Shown piece by piece: positions 50,432 through 59,278 of a stretch of DNA of 64,000 nucleotides. The position numbers were made by a program, and so were the translations under genes. The notes beneath the pieces were generated by a model that worked only from the letters and a program-made list of their open reading frames with translations, did no database searches and was not told where the DNA came from. The stretch comes from an uncultured Clostridia bacterium. Its GTDB lineage: Bacteria; Bacillota; Clostridia; Lachnospirales; Anaerotignaceae. Location: positions 35,896-99,895 of the forward strand of contig CALCGT010000023.1 of the NCBI GenBank assembly GCA_937901125.1, in the 5' to 3' direction. How positions within the stretch are numbered: the stretch's first letter is position 1; the number at the start of each line of letters is the position of its first letter.

Positions 50432-51478
50432 TTATTCTCCAACTTTCAGTTTCTGGTAGTAGTCATTGTAGATTGTCAGAGCTTCGCCAACGTCTTCCTG
50501 GAAGAATACGTTTTCTTTGTAATCAAACTGTCTTGCAGGGTCGTTTTTGTATGTTTCGGAAGCTACTGCTACAGCTGCATCGTTAGGGCAGGAATAAGGG
50601 AATTCGTCCAGATTCTTTGCCATAACTTCGGGTGTGCAGATATAGTCCAGGAATTTTTCAGCCAAGTCAACATGTTTTGCACCTTTAGGGATTACGTACA
50701 GGTCCATACCCAGCTGGATCGCATCGTCTGTGAAAGGAGCGATTTTGATTGTGTCTTTTTCAGCCATTGCCCAAGAAGCGTTGCCGTCATATGTAACAGC
50801 TACGGATACTGTGCCGTTTGTCAGGTTCTGTTCTGCATTGCCATATGCAGCTACGTTTTCGTTGAATTTTACCAACCAGTCATAAGCTTCAGCAATTTCT
50901 GCTTCGTTTGTGGAGTTGGGGTCATAGCCCAAAGCTACCAGAGCCATAGGGAACAGGTTTCTAGCACCGTCGATTGTGGAGATCTGGCCTTTCAGAGCGG
51001 GATCCAGCAGGTCGTTGTAGGATGTGATTTCAATCGGGCATGTTGCGGAATCATATACAACGTAGATGTAGTTCATCAGGTAAGGTACGCAGTAGCCTTT
51101 GGATACCCAGTAAGCATCGTTGATGTTTGCGGAGTTAGGCACGTTGTCCAAGTTCATTTCTTCTACATAGCCGCCTGCGATCAGAGATTCCATGTAAGCG
51201 TCACATGTCATGATCAGATCGTATTCTTCGCCGCCGCCAGCTGTCAGTTTGTTGATTGCGTCAGCATTATCGCTCATGTAGGACAGATTTACTGTGCAGT
51301 TGTTTTCTTCTTCAAATGCTGCAATCAGGTCGTCAGAAATGTACTGCTGCCACATATAGATGTTCAGTTCAGTACTTGCTTCTGCGTTTGCGTCTTCTGC
51401 GGGTGCTTCATTGCCGCCGCATGCTGCTGCAGACAGTGTCATTACGCCTGCCAGCAACAGAGCTAAAATTTTTTTCAT
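50432..51478 (-). CDS. ABC transporter substrate-binding lipoprotein (PotD type)
   Basis: A 348-residue extracytoplasmic binding protein. The signal MKKILALLLAGVMTLSAAAC ends in a lipobox; the mature part has ELNIYMWQQYISDDLIAAFEEE and VNLSYMSDNADAINKL, the type of the PotD/PotF polyamine-binding family. It lies 5 bp before frlB and after the three other transporter genes, so the cognate ligand is probably a glycated amino acid or a polyamine-like amine. Confidence 0.88.
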   Translation of the reverse strand: MKKILALLLAGVMTLSAAACGGNEAPAEDANAEASTELNIYMWQQYISDDLIAAFEEENNCTVNLSYMSDNADAINKLTAGGGEEYDLIMTCDAYMESLIAGGYVEEMNLDNVPNSANINDAYWVSKGYCVPYLMNYIYVVYDSATCPIEITSYNDLLDPALKGQISTIDGARNLFPMALVALGYDPNSTNEAEIAEAYDWLVKFNENVAAYGNAEQNLTNGTVSVAVTYDGNASWAMAEKDTIKIAPFTDDAIQLGMDLYVIPKGAKHVDLAEKFLDYICTPEVMAKNLDEFPYSCPNDAAVAVASETYKNDPARQFDYKENVFFQEDVGEALTIYNDYYQKLKVGE

Positions 51479-51492
51479 AATAAAAACCTCCC

Positions 51493-52311
51493 TTAATTTT
51501 TACCCTTTTTCTTCTTGAAAGAGCCTTGAATGATGTTATTCAAAATCATCGCCGTAACGATGACAAGAACCATGATGGTAGTCAACGCATTGACATCCGG
51601 AGTAATACCGGATTTATTCATTGACAAGATGAGCACAGGCAGGGTGGACTGTCTTGCGCCCGCCAGCATGTTACTCATAACAACGTCGTCGAAGGACAGC
51701 GTGAAGGAAAGGAACGCTGCACTCATAACGCCGGGGAAAATGGTCGGCAATGTGACCCGCAGAAAGGTCTGGATGCGATTTGCCCCCAGGTCCATGGATG
51801 CTTCTTCCAGTGTGTCATTATCGCCGCTGATACGACCCTTGATGGTAACCACCGCATAGGGGATACAGAAGGTACAGTGCCCCATCAGGATGCTGCCCAT
51901 GCCCAGAGAAACACCAACCTTCATGAAAATGATCAGCAGGGCTACCGCCAGAACGATTTCCGGCACGATGATGGGGATATACAGCATATTATTGATGGCT
52001 TTTTTGCCTCTGAATTCATATTTCTTCAGGCCAAGGGCACCGATGGTGCCGATGAATACGGAAATGATGGTGCTCAGTATGGCGATGATGATACTATACC
52101 AAAGGCTGCTGATCAATGCAGAATTGGAGAACATCTTTGCATACCATTGTGTGGTAAAGCCATTCCAATAGTAGTTATATCTCTGGTTATTGAAGGAAAA
52201 CGCCATCATGACCGCAACAGGGATATACAGGATAGCATATACCAGAAATGCGTAAACGTTGCTGAGGATATTGATGCGTCTTTCCTTCTTTTCTCTTCTC
52301 GTCAGTGCCAT
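51493..52311 (-). CDS. ABC transporter permease (PotC type)
   Basis: A 272-residue membrane protein with six helices. The EAA loop reads EEASMDLGANRIQTFLRVTLPTIFPG near 165. The start abuts the potB-type stop codon; GGAGGTGG lies in the end of that gene, indicating translational coupling. Confidence 0.9.
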   Translation of the reverse strand: MALTRREKKERRINILSNVYAFLVYAILYIPVAVMMAFSFNNQRYNYYWNGFTTQWYAKMFSNSALISSLWYSIIIAILSTIISVFIGTIGALGLKKYEFRGKKAINNMLYIPIIVPEIVLAVALLIIFMKVGVSLGMGSILMGHCTFCIPYAVVTIKGRISGDNDTLEEASMDLGANRIQTFLRVTLPTIFPGVMSAAFLSFTLSFDDVVMSNMLAGARQSTLPVLILSMNKSGITPDVNALTTIMVLVIVTAMILNNIIQGSFKKKKGKN

Positions 52312-53196
52312 TTACACCACCTCCATATCTTCGATCTTTGCAAATCTTGTATAAATGAAGATGAGCAACATGGTAACGAGGATCAGCAATACGGACAGAG
52401 CCGCACCCAAAGGCCAGTTTCGGATGGAACCGAACTGGTTCTTGATGATATTACCGATATAAAGGACTTTGCCGCCGCCCAGCATGTCTGTTACGGTATA
52501 GATACCCAGACTGGGAATAAATACCAGAATGATGGCAGAGAAAATGCCGGGGAGGGTAATGGGCAGCGTGATCTTCATAAATGTGGTTCTCGCATTGGCA
52601 CCCAAATCGGCAGAAGCTTCCAGCAGGGATCTTTCCAGCTTTTCGATGGTGCTGTACAAAGGCAGTACCGCAAAGGGAAGCATATTGGTAATCAAACCGA
52701 TCATAACCAGACTGTCTGTATAGATGAAGGAAAGGGGCTTGTCCACCAGACCTGTATTCACCAGGAAATTATTCACGGGGCCGCTGGTCTGGAACAGCAG
52801 CAGCCATGCGTTCAGCCGCATCAGAGAGTTTGTCCAGAAGGGAATCATCAGCAATGTGATCATCTTTGCTGCCACATCCTTGGGCTTTCTGGCAATGATA
52901 TAAGCAAAGGGATAGCCGATCAGGATACAGAGCAGCGTCGTGATACCGGCTGCCTTCAGAGATTTCAGAATAACTGAAAAATATGTAGGGTCTAAGATGG
53001 TCTGATAGCTTTCCATTGTAGGTTTATATACAACATCACCAAAGGCACCTCTGGACATAAAGCTAATCACAATAATATACAGCAGAGGGATGGTCACAAA
53101 AAGGATCATCCACAGGGAAACAGGGCCTGCCATAGCCAGCTTTGGCAGCAGATTCTTTTTCTTAGGCATTGCAGCCTGACTTGTATGACTCATCAA
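52312..53196 (-). CDS. ABC transporter permease (PotB type)
   Basis: A 294-residue membrane protein with six helices; the EAA loop is LLEASADLGANARTTFMKITLPITLPGI near 190. The N-terminus has PVSLWMILFVTIPLLYIIVISF. Its start overlaps the end of the ATPase gene, so the order is ATPase, PotB, PotC, PotD, then frlB. Confidence 0.9.
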   Translation of the reverse strand: MMSHTSQAAMPKKKNLLPKLAMAGPVSLWMILFVTIPLLYIIVISFMSRGAFGDVVYKPTMESYQTILDPTYFSVILKSLKAAGITTLLCILIGYPFAYIIARKPKDVAAKMITLLMIPFWTNSLMRLNAWLLLFQTSGPVNNFLVNTGLVDKPLSFIYTDSLVMIGLITNMLPFAVLPLYSTIEKLERSLLEASADLGANARTTFMKITLPITLPGIFSAIILVFIPSLGIYTVTDMLGGGKVLYIGNIIKNQFGSIRNWPLGAALSVLLILVTMLLIFIYTRFAKIEDMEVV

Positions 53197-54275
53197 ACCG
53201 CCCCCTGCTCAAATTTTTTGATGGCAACTGCCTTTTCAGGCTTCCAGGATATATATACCTTTTGGCCTTCGGAAACAGTCTGATCCTGTTCGAATCTGGA
53301 ATATTTCACTTCCATGCCGTTTGTCAGGTCAATGGCTGTTTTTACCACAGAGCCCTGATAGATAAAGTCTTTGACCTTCCCTTCCAGGGAGAAGCCCGCC
53401 ACAGGAGAAGGGGAAGCTTCCAGATATTCGGGACGAATGGAAATATGCATTTCTTCGCCTACGGCAAAATCTTCACCGCAAACCTGAAGATTGCCTGCTA
53501 CTGTTTCCACTGTCAGCACATTTCCTTCTTTTGCAATCACTTTACCATCGAAAATATTGGATTCACCGATAAAACCTGCAACAAACCTTGTTTTGGGATG
53601 TTCGTAAATTTCTGTAGGGCTATCCAGCTGTTCCAGGATACCATCGTGCATAACTGCAATACGGTCGCTCATGGTCAGAGCTTCTTCCTGGTCATGAGTA
53701 ACGTAAATAAATGTGATGCCCAGCTTTTTCTGCAGACGTTTCAGCTCAATCTGCATCTGCTTACGCAGCTTCAAGTCCAGCGCACCCAGGGGTTCATCCA
53801 GCAGCAGCACTTTGGGTCTGTTTACCAGGGCACGGGCGATGGCAACACGCTGCTTCTGCCCACCAGAAAGTTCATCGGGCTTTCTTTTTGCATAGGGTTC
53901 CATCTGCACCATTTTCAGCATTTCCGTCACCCGTTCATTGATCTCCGCTTTTGGCACTTTTTTGATCGTCAGACCATAAGCGATATTATTGAACACTGTC
54001 ATATGAGGAAACAGCGCATAGTTCTGGAACACGGTATTTACATTTCTCTGGAAAGGTTCTTTATCTTCCACCCTTTCCCCTTCTACCTTAATGATCCCTT
54101 CCGATGCTTCTTCGAACCCTGCGATCATACGCAGGGTTGTTGTTTTGCCACACCCAGAGGGTCCAAGCAGTGTTAAAAATTCGCCCTCGCCGATTTCAAG
54201 ATTCATATTTTTTACAACTTCATTGTTACCAAATCTTTTCACTACACCTTCAAGGGTAATAATGGGATTGTTCAT
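53193..54275 (-). CDS. ABC transporter ATPase (PotA type)
   Basis: A 360-residue importer ATPase. Walker A GPSGCGKTTTLRMIAG is near 38, signature LSGGQKQRVAIARALVNRP near 135, Walker B VLLLDEPLGALD, the switch His in YVTHDQEEAL, and a C-terminal TOBE regulatory domain (about 270-355). The ATG at 54275 is preferred; a GTG four codons upstream is possible but overlaps the AAGGTG ribosome binding site. It is the first gene of the seven-gene operon. Confidence 0.92.
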   Translation of the reverse strand: MNNPIITLEGVVKRFGNNEVVKNMNLEIGEGEFLTLLGPSGCGKTTTLRMIAGFEEASEGIIKVEGERVEDKEPFQRNVNTVFQNYALFPHMTVFNNIAYGLTIKKVPKAEINERVTEMLKMVQMEPYAKRKPDELSGGQKQRVAIARALVNRPKVLLLDEPLGALDLKLRKQMQIELKRLQKKLGITFIYVTHDQEEALTMSDRIAVMHDGILEQLDSPTEIYEHPKTRFVAGFIGESNIFDGKVIAKEGNVLTVETVAGNLQVCGEDFAVGEEMHISIRPEYLEASPSPVAGFSLEGKVKDFIYQGSVVKTAIDLTNGMEVKYSRFEQDQTVSEGQKVYISWKPEKAVAIKKFEQGAV

Positions 54276-54336
54276 TTTTTGCCACACCTTTTCTTAATTG
54301 CTCGTTGCATACATCTATAAGATATACTTAATTATT

Positions 54337-54365
54337 ACTATAACACCATCCAGAAAACATTACAA
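54337..54365 (-). promoter_or_regulatory. Promoter of the pot-frl operon
   Basis: TTGTAA, 17 bp and TATAGT on the minus strand, about 60 bp before the first gene. No regulator gene is adjacent in the operon. Confidence 0.6.
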
Positions 54366-54565
54366 GAATGGGTTCTTCTCCTTCTGTATATTGTGAAAAA
54401 TGAATAAAAAAGCGGTATTGCGGTCAATTTATCGATGGTAAATTTAACTTCTTCAAAGGATTGAATTTCGTGAAATTCTTTGTTAGGATAAATCATTGCA
54501 TGTTTACAGATGGAAAAGAGAATCTGCTTCCCGATGATTCCCAATATACAGGAGAAAGAATAAAA

Positions 54566-55924
54566 ATGACCCATGATAGCAATATGACACAGGGTAAACC
54601 AATGCATTTATTGATCCTGTTCGCCCTCCCCCTGATGCTCGGAAATGTATTTCAACAAGTATATACCGTTGTGGATATCGCCGTTATCGGCCGGGGCGTT
54701 GGCATGGATGCCCTGGCAGCATTGGGCAGTGTGGACTGGCTCAACTGGATGATGCTCGGCATCTCCCAGGGGTTTACCCAGGGATTTTCTGTACGCATCT
54801 CTCAAAAATACGGCGAAGGCAGCCTGGATGAAATGAAGCAGTTCATCGGACAATCTGCCATGCTTTCTGCCCTTTTGTCTCTGCTATATCTCATCATAGG
54901 GCAGCTGCTGCTCCGTTTTCTGCTAATGCTGCTGCGTGTTCCTGCGGATCTTTTCCCCATGGCAGAGCTTTATACCCGCACACTTCTGATTGGCGCTCCT
55001 GCAGTCATGTTCTTTAATTACTGCTCTTCCGTACTGCGGGCAGTGGGCGACAGCAAAACGCCCCTGAAAGCGATGATCCTGGCTTCTATCATAAATATCC
55101 TGCTGGATCTGATGGCTGTATTCCTGCTGCATTGGGGCATCGCAGGCGCAGGGATGGCTACAAACATTGCCCAGTGTCTGGCTGGTGCCATCTGCGCGGT
55201 CAAGATCTCAAAAAATCCTGCCCTGCATTTTGGCAGAAAAGAACTGCAAAAAAACATCATTATCCTGAAAAATCTGACTGCCATCGGCACCCCGGCAGCA
55301 GCCAAAAATGTCATCATCTCTATGGGCGGCATGATCGTTCAGACTGTCGTCAACAGATTCGGAACAGCCTTTATTGCCGGCTTCACCGCAACCAGCAAGC
55401 TATATGGTCTTTTGGAGATCGCCGCCATTTCCTACGGCTATGCCATCACCACATATGTTGGGCAGAATTATGGCGCCGGAAAGCCAGAACGGATCCGCAT
55501 GGGAATTCGCTCCGCCATTCAGTTAGCAGTGACCACCTCCCTGATCATCTCTCTGTCCATGTTCTTGTTCGGCAGGCAGCTCACTTCTCTGTTCATATCC
55601 CCGGAAATCCCTGCTCTAGCCGCAGAAGCAAAACAGATTGCCTACCTTTATCTGCGGGTCATGGCAACATTCCTGCCCATCCTTTATCTGCTTTATGTGT
55701 ATCTATCCGCCATGCAGGGCATGGGGTATACCGTAACCACACTGATTTCCGGCTTTATTGAATTTTTCATGCGCCTGCTGGTCGCATGTGTCATTGGATG
55801 GAGCGGCTATGAAATGGGTATCTTCGGTGCTGAGATCATCGCATGGTTTGGTGCATTCCTTTATCTCATGATCCATTATTATAAAAAAATCAAATTACTG
55901 GAGAAATCTTCTGCACACTCATAA
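54566..55924 (+). CDS. MATE-family efflux transporter
   Basis: A 452-residue protein with about twelve membrane helices. GKPMHLLILFALPLMLGNVFQQVYTVVDIAVIGRGVG is the family N-terminus and AIGTPAAAKNVIISMGGMIVQTVVNRFG begins the second half. AGGAG lies 11 bases before the ATG at 54566; the longer upstream frame lacks a ribosome binding site. The substrate is unknown. Confidence 0.88.
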   Translation: MTHDSNMTQGKPMHLLILFALPLMLGNVFQQVYTVVDIAVIGRGVGMDALAALGSVDWLNWMMLGISQGFTQGFSVRISQKYGEGSLDEMKQFIGQSAMLSALLSLLYLIIGQLLLRFLLMLLRVPADLFPMAELYTRTLLIGAPAVMFFNYCSSVLRAVGDSKTPLKAMILASIINILLDLMAVFLLHWGIAGAGMATNIAQCLAGAICAVKISKNPALHFGRKELQKNIIILKNLTAIGTPAAAKNVIISMGGMIVQTVVNRFGTAFIAGFTATSKLYGLLEIAAISYGYAITTYVGQNYGAGKPERIRMGIRSAIQLAVTTSLIISLSMFLFGRQLTSLFISPEIPALAAEAKQIAYLYLRVMATFLPILYLLYVYLSAMQGMGYTVTTLISGFIEFFMRLLVACVIGWSGYEMGIFGAEIIAWFGAFLYLMIHYYKKIKLLEKSSAHS

Positions 55925-55952
55925 AATGTTTCATCCGTCTGTTTTTTTCGGA

Positions 55953-55988
55953 GTGGCTGTTGCGAAAATCGCGGCAGCTACTTTTTTT
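55953..55988 (+). terminator. Terminator of the MATE gene
   Basis: AGTGGCTG.. pairs with ..CAGCTACT around CGAAAATCG and is followed by TTTTTTT. Confidence 0.75.
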
Positions 55989-56040
55989 GCCTGTATGTAG
56001 ACAATAGTATGCAAAAGAGATTTCTGACGCGGATTCTGCG

Positions 56041-56604
56041 TTACATCAGTTTTTTCAATTCCTGATAGACTCTGCCGATGGGCAGACCTACCACATTATA
56101 ATAATCCCCCTGGATGCCTTTCACATAGATGGCAAAATCCCCTTGGATGCCATAGGCACCGGCCTTATCCATAGGGTCGCCGCTGGCAATATAAGCTTTG
56201 ATCTCTGCTTCAGACATCGGGTACAGATATACGTCTGTTTTTTCCGCAAAGGTGATGCTTTTGGCCGCATTTCCTGTGCGGATCATGGTCACGCCGGTAT
56301 AAACCTGATGGCGGTCATCGGAGATGCTTGCCAGCATACGATAGGCATCTTCCTCATCCTTTGGTTTGCCCATGATGGTTTGGCCTTTGGCGACGATGGT
56401 ATCCGCTCCGATGATGATACATTCCTCCGTCTGCTGTTCTGCGATCTCCAGAGCCTTCTGCTGGGATAATTCTATCACCACCTCCGCCGGGCTTTCTTTT
56501 GTGATGGTTTCTTCCCCCTTGGCAGGGATGATATCAAAGGGTAGACCGATTTTTGCCAATAATTCTTTTCTTCTGGGAGAGGCCGAAGCCAAAATCAATT
56601 TCAT
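56041..56604 (-). CDS. maf: Maf-family nucleotide pyrophosphatase
   Basis: A 187-residue protein of the Maf/HAM1 superfamily that hydrolyses non-canonical or modified NTPs (dTTP/UTP type in YhdE). LILASASPRRKELL is the N-terminal phosphate site, IIGADTIVAKGQTIMGKPKDEEDAYRML carries the acidic metal ligands and SGDPMDKAGAYGIQG the catalytic Lys/Asp segment. AGGAGG precedes the start. It stands alone. Confidence 0.92.
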   Translation of the reverse strand: MKLILASASPRRKELLAKIGLPFDIIPAKGEETITKESPAEVVIELSQQKALEIAEQQTEECIIIGADTIVAKGQTIMGKPKDEEDAYRMLASISDDRHQVYTGVTMIRTGNAAKSITFAEKTDVYLYPMSEAEIKAYIASGDPMDKAGAYGIQGDFAIYVKGIQGDYYNVVGLPIGRVYQELKKLM

Positions 56605-56709
56605 ATCTTCCTCCTGTTGGATGTGTTTTTTATGGATATTGTATCACAATTGCGGAAAAAGAAAAACGATTCCATACTTTTCTATATAGCCCTTGCACCC
56701 ATCTCAAAA

Positions 56710-56738
56710 TTGTTCTAAATTAAACACATTCTTATTAT
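56710..56738 (+). promoter_or_regulatory. Promoter of the ilv leader transcript
   Basis: TTGTTC, 17 bp and TATTAT; transcription would start near 56745, 30 bases before the leader peptide. Confidence 0.6.
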
Positions 56739-56773
56739 GTACGAAAGAAAAAACAATGTTAAGAGAAAATCCT

Positions 56774-56860
56774 ATGAAACACTTATTTGTATCTGAAAAT
56801 TTGGTCGTTCTCCGCGGTGGTGTCCTGCTGCTCGTCTTGGCAGCAACAACAGCGCTTTGA
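56774..56860 (+). CDS. Putative ilv leader peptide (28 residues)
   Basis: A short frame encodes 28 residues, of which 8 are Leu and 5 Val, including LVVL and GVLLLVL. It lies between a promoter and a strong terminator upstream of ilvB/ilvN, the arrangement of ribosome-mediated attenuation in branched-chain amino acid operons. AAGAG lies before the ATG; the ribosome binding site is weak. No Ile codon is present, so Leu and Val would be the sensed amino acids. Confidence 0.65.
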   Translation: MKHLFVSENLVVLRGGVLLLVLAATTAL

Positions 56861-56892
56861 GTGATGCCCAAATACAGATCAGGTGATTCTTT

Positions 56893-56967
56893 CGGAAACG
56901 GCAGCAAATCCGTTTCCCGATCCTATCATATCTAATCCGGCAGCCACACGCTGTCGGATTTTTTTTA
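56893..56967 (+). terminator. ilv attenuator: pause hairpin and terminator
   Basis: CGGAAACGG/CCGTTTCC (56893-56917) forms a perfect hairpin. ATCCGGCAGC/GCTGTCGGAT (56935-56959) followed by eight Ts is the terminator, 43 bases before ilvB. Confidence 0.8.
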
Positions 56968-57009
56968 CAAAAGATGAAATGCAGTAAAAGAAACAAAGGA
57001 GAGATCAAT

Positions 57010-57556
57010 ATGGAGATGACAGGCGCACAAATATTAATGGAGACCCTGCTGGAGCAGGGAACCGATGTAATTTTCGGCTATCCCGGTGGCACCGTATTGG
57101 ATCTGTATGAGCAGATCTATCAAAACGAAGGGCGCCCACGAGCAGGGCGGCATCCACGCAGCTGATGGCTATGCCAGAGCAACGGGCAAAACCGGCGTAG
57201 TGTTGGCAACCTCCGACCCCGGTGCCACCAATCTCGTTACAGGCATCGCCACAGCTTATCTGGATTCTGTTCCCTTGGTCATCATCACAGGGAATGTCCC
57301 CACCGATCTGATGGGGCAGGATAACTTTCAAGAAGTAGGCGTTTTCAGCCTGACCTACGGCATTGTAAAGCACAGCTATCGAGTGGCCCGGGTGGAAGAG
57401 CTGGCAAATGATATTCGGGAAGCTTATGCACTGGCAGCCTCCGGCAGACCCGGTCCTGTCCTCATCGAATGTATCGTAAATCAGGATAATCTGGTCTACC
57501 CCATGGTACCCACAAACAAATCCATCGATGAGATTATTCTACAGGGAGGTCGTTAA
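57010..57556 (+). pseudogene. ilvB: Acetolactate synthase large subunit, decayed remnant
   Basis: The start is normal: EMTGAQILMETLLEQGTDVIFGYPGGTV, with ribosome binding site and ATG. After about 43 codons the frame shifts near 57133 (6 or so residues lost); the second frame reads AHEQGGIHAADGYARATGK through VARVEELANDIREAYALAASG. RPGPV then joins directly to LIECIVNQDNLVYPMVP, the C-terminal end of the protein. About 360 residues (most of the middle domain and the TPP-binding domain) are missing. Both ends of the deletion carry a GPV-(L/V)I-type motif in normal IlvB, suggesting recombination between short repeats. It cannot be active. Confidence 0.9.
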
Positions 57557-57559
57557 GCT

Positions 57560-58120
57560 ATGAAGAGATATATGATCGGACTTTTGGTAAACAATAAATA
57601 TGGCGTACTGACCCGTATCGCTTCGCTGATTGCCCGCCGGGGCTACAATATTGATACCCTGACTGTAGGGGAAACGGTAGACCCCAGCATTTCCCGTATG
57701 ACGATTATGATTACCGGAACGGATCACGACAGAGATCAGGTCATCAAGCATCTGCGGAAGCTCCATGATGTCCATTTCGTAAAGGAAATGGTACGGAGTG
57801 CCTCCGTCTGCTGGGAACTAGTGCTTTTGAAGGTGGCCGCCAACAAAATCACCCGTCAGGAAATCATTGATGCAGTCAATGTATTCCGCAATAAAATCAT
57901 CGATTATTCTGCTGAATCCATAACCATTGAAGTCACCAGGGAAACCACCAAGTTGGACGCTTTCATCAACCTGATGAAGCCCTATGGCATTTTGGAAATA
58001 GGACGTACCGGGATCGTTTCCCTGAAACGGGGGCAGGAATGTCTGGATGGGACAGACCTGAAGCAGCTCAAAAAGCCCAAACGCAGCAGAAAAAATGACA
58101 CGCAAAAAGGAGCCTGTTAG
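57560..58120 (+). CDS. ilvN: Acetolactate synthase small subunit
   Basis: A 186-residue regulatory subunit. The N-terminal ACT domain is YMIGLLVNNKYGVLTRIASLIARRGYNIDTLTVGETVD (about 3-40, with valine-binding region), followed by MTIMITGTDHDRDQVIKHLRKLHDV, then a C-terminal domain with LMKPYGILEIGRTGIVSLKRG. AGGGAGG lies 12 bp upstream, inside the end of the ilvB remnant. It looks intact although its catalytic partner here is not. Confidence 0.93.
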   Translation: MKRYMIGLLVNNKYGVLTRIASLIARRGYNIDTLTVGETVDPSISRMTIMITGTDHDRDQVIKHLRKLHDVHFVKEMVRSASVCWELVLLKVAANKITRQEIIDAVNVFRNKIIDYSAESITIEVTRETTKLDAFINLMKPYGILEIGRTGIVSLKRGQECLDGTDLKQLKKPKRSRKNDTQKGAC

Positions 58121-58187
58121 AGGATATCCCGAAAGAAGAAAACATTTTTTGTTTTCTTATGGGGACTCCTCTAAGGGCTCCTTTTTC
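58104..58187. terminator. Long inverted-repeat terminator after ilvN
   Basis: AAAAAGGAGCC (58104) pairs with GGGCTCCTTTTT (58175-58186); TTAGAGGA/TCCTCTAA and GAAAAC/GTTTTC arms continue the stem inside. It overlaps the ilvN stop and also faces the convergent hydrolase gene. Confidence 0.8.
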
Positions 58188-58199
58188 ATGCAGATATTT

Positions 58200-59156
58200 T
58201 TATTCCCCTTCCTCCATGGGATAGGAAATCAGGCGATTTCCCTCCAAATCCTCCTTGTGCATTTTCACCGCTGTGATGCTATGATTATCATAGGTCTTAT
58301 AATAATAAATGCCCTTATCCAGATTGCAGCAGGAAGAATAAATGGTGATCTCATATTTCCCTTCTCCCAGATGGCAGCAGCCCCGCTGCTGCTCCACAGA
58401 CCCAAGGATATGGAAGAACTGGCTGACGCTTTCCCTTTCGCTTTCCCTAGAAAGAGAATTCAGCTTCACAAAGGCGGCGCGGATGAAACGGGAAGAAGAG
58501 CTGAGATCCCCCGGCAGGCCAAAGCCGCCCATACCACGGCTAAAGGACTGTATATCCATATGGGGGGCAAATCGATTGACTGCAGGCTCTGCCGTCACGT
58601 TCATATACTGGCTCAGGTTTTGCATGTGGAAGGGAAAAGGCGGGTTATTGGTCAAAACGCCCACAGGATTGTCGTAAACATGCAGACCATCTGCCGTAGC
58701 TTCTACAGTGATGCTTCTTTCCCCATCGGCAATGATCCAATGGAGCTGGCTGTTGGGCAGGGCGTCGCTGAAGGGTTGATCGGTCACATTGATACGCTCC
58801 AGCAGCTTTTCCGCATCTGCCACCCTTTCACACTGGCCCAGTATCCACATCAGAAATGCCCAGTTGGGGATATTATCCTTTCCTTCCTTGGGCTTTTGAT
58901 AGACGGCATTTCCGCCGAACATCAGCCCTGCCATGGCAAGTCCTTTTTCATTGACAGCATCATAATAAAGGGGACAGCCTTCGGCTACATGAGCCATGCC
59001 GATCATGGCATGATGTTTTTCCCATTTGACTCCATTGGGAAAGGAAACGGGAAAATTGCGGGGAGTAATAGTGACACTTTCCCCGTAGGAAAATTCAAAA
59101 TCCAGATTACGTCCAAAATAATGGTCTTTGGTATGGTAAGTCACTGCTGTACACAT
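58200..59156 (-). CDS. Choloylglycine hydrolase family protein (bile salt hydrolase-like)
   Basis: A 318-residue N-terminal nucleophile hydrolase. Cys2 is the nucleophile (after Met removal), with R16 and D19 in FGRNLDFEFSYGE; KGLAMAGLMFGGNAVY, VGVLTNNPPFPFH and SSSRFIRAAF (Asn and Arg of the active site) match gut bile salt hydrolases rather than penicillin V acylases. Deconjugation of taurine- or glycine-conjugated bile acids is thus likely, but other linear amides cannot be excluded. No signal peptide is present. Confidence 0.88.
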   Translation of the reverse strand: MCTAVTYHTKDHYFGRNLDFEFSYGESVTITPRNFPVSFPNGVKWEKHHAMIGMAHVAEGCPLYYDAVNEKGLAMAGLMFGGNAVYQKPKEGKDNIPNWAFLMWILGQCERVADAEKLLERINVTDQPFSDALPNSQLHWIIADGERSITVEATADGLHVYDNPVGVLTNNPPFPFHMQNLSQYMNVTAEPAVNRFAPHMDIQSFSRGMGGFGLPGDLSSSSRFIRAAFVKLNSLSRESERESVSQFFHILGSVEQQRGCCHLGEGKYEITIYSSCCNLDKGIYYYKTYDNHSITAVKMHKEDLEGNRLISYPMEEGE

Positions 59157-59217
59157 GAAAATTCCTCCTTTTGTAGGCTTCCTTTAGTTTCCGCAGACAG
59201 ATTCCCTTTTATGCAAG

Positions 59218-59238
59218 AGGGGCGCAATAGAGCGCCCC
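59218..59238. terminator. GC-rich hairpin between the hydrolase and stalk genes
   Basis: GGGGCGC and GCGCCCC pair around AATAGA. The T-tract is weak in both directions. Confidence 0.4.
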
Positions 59239-59278
59239 GAACCATAAAAATCTGTTGTCAAGCAGAATCATTTTTATA

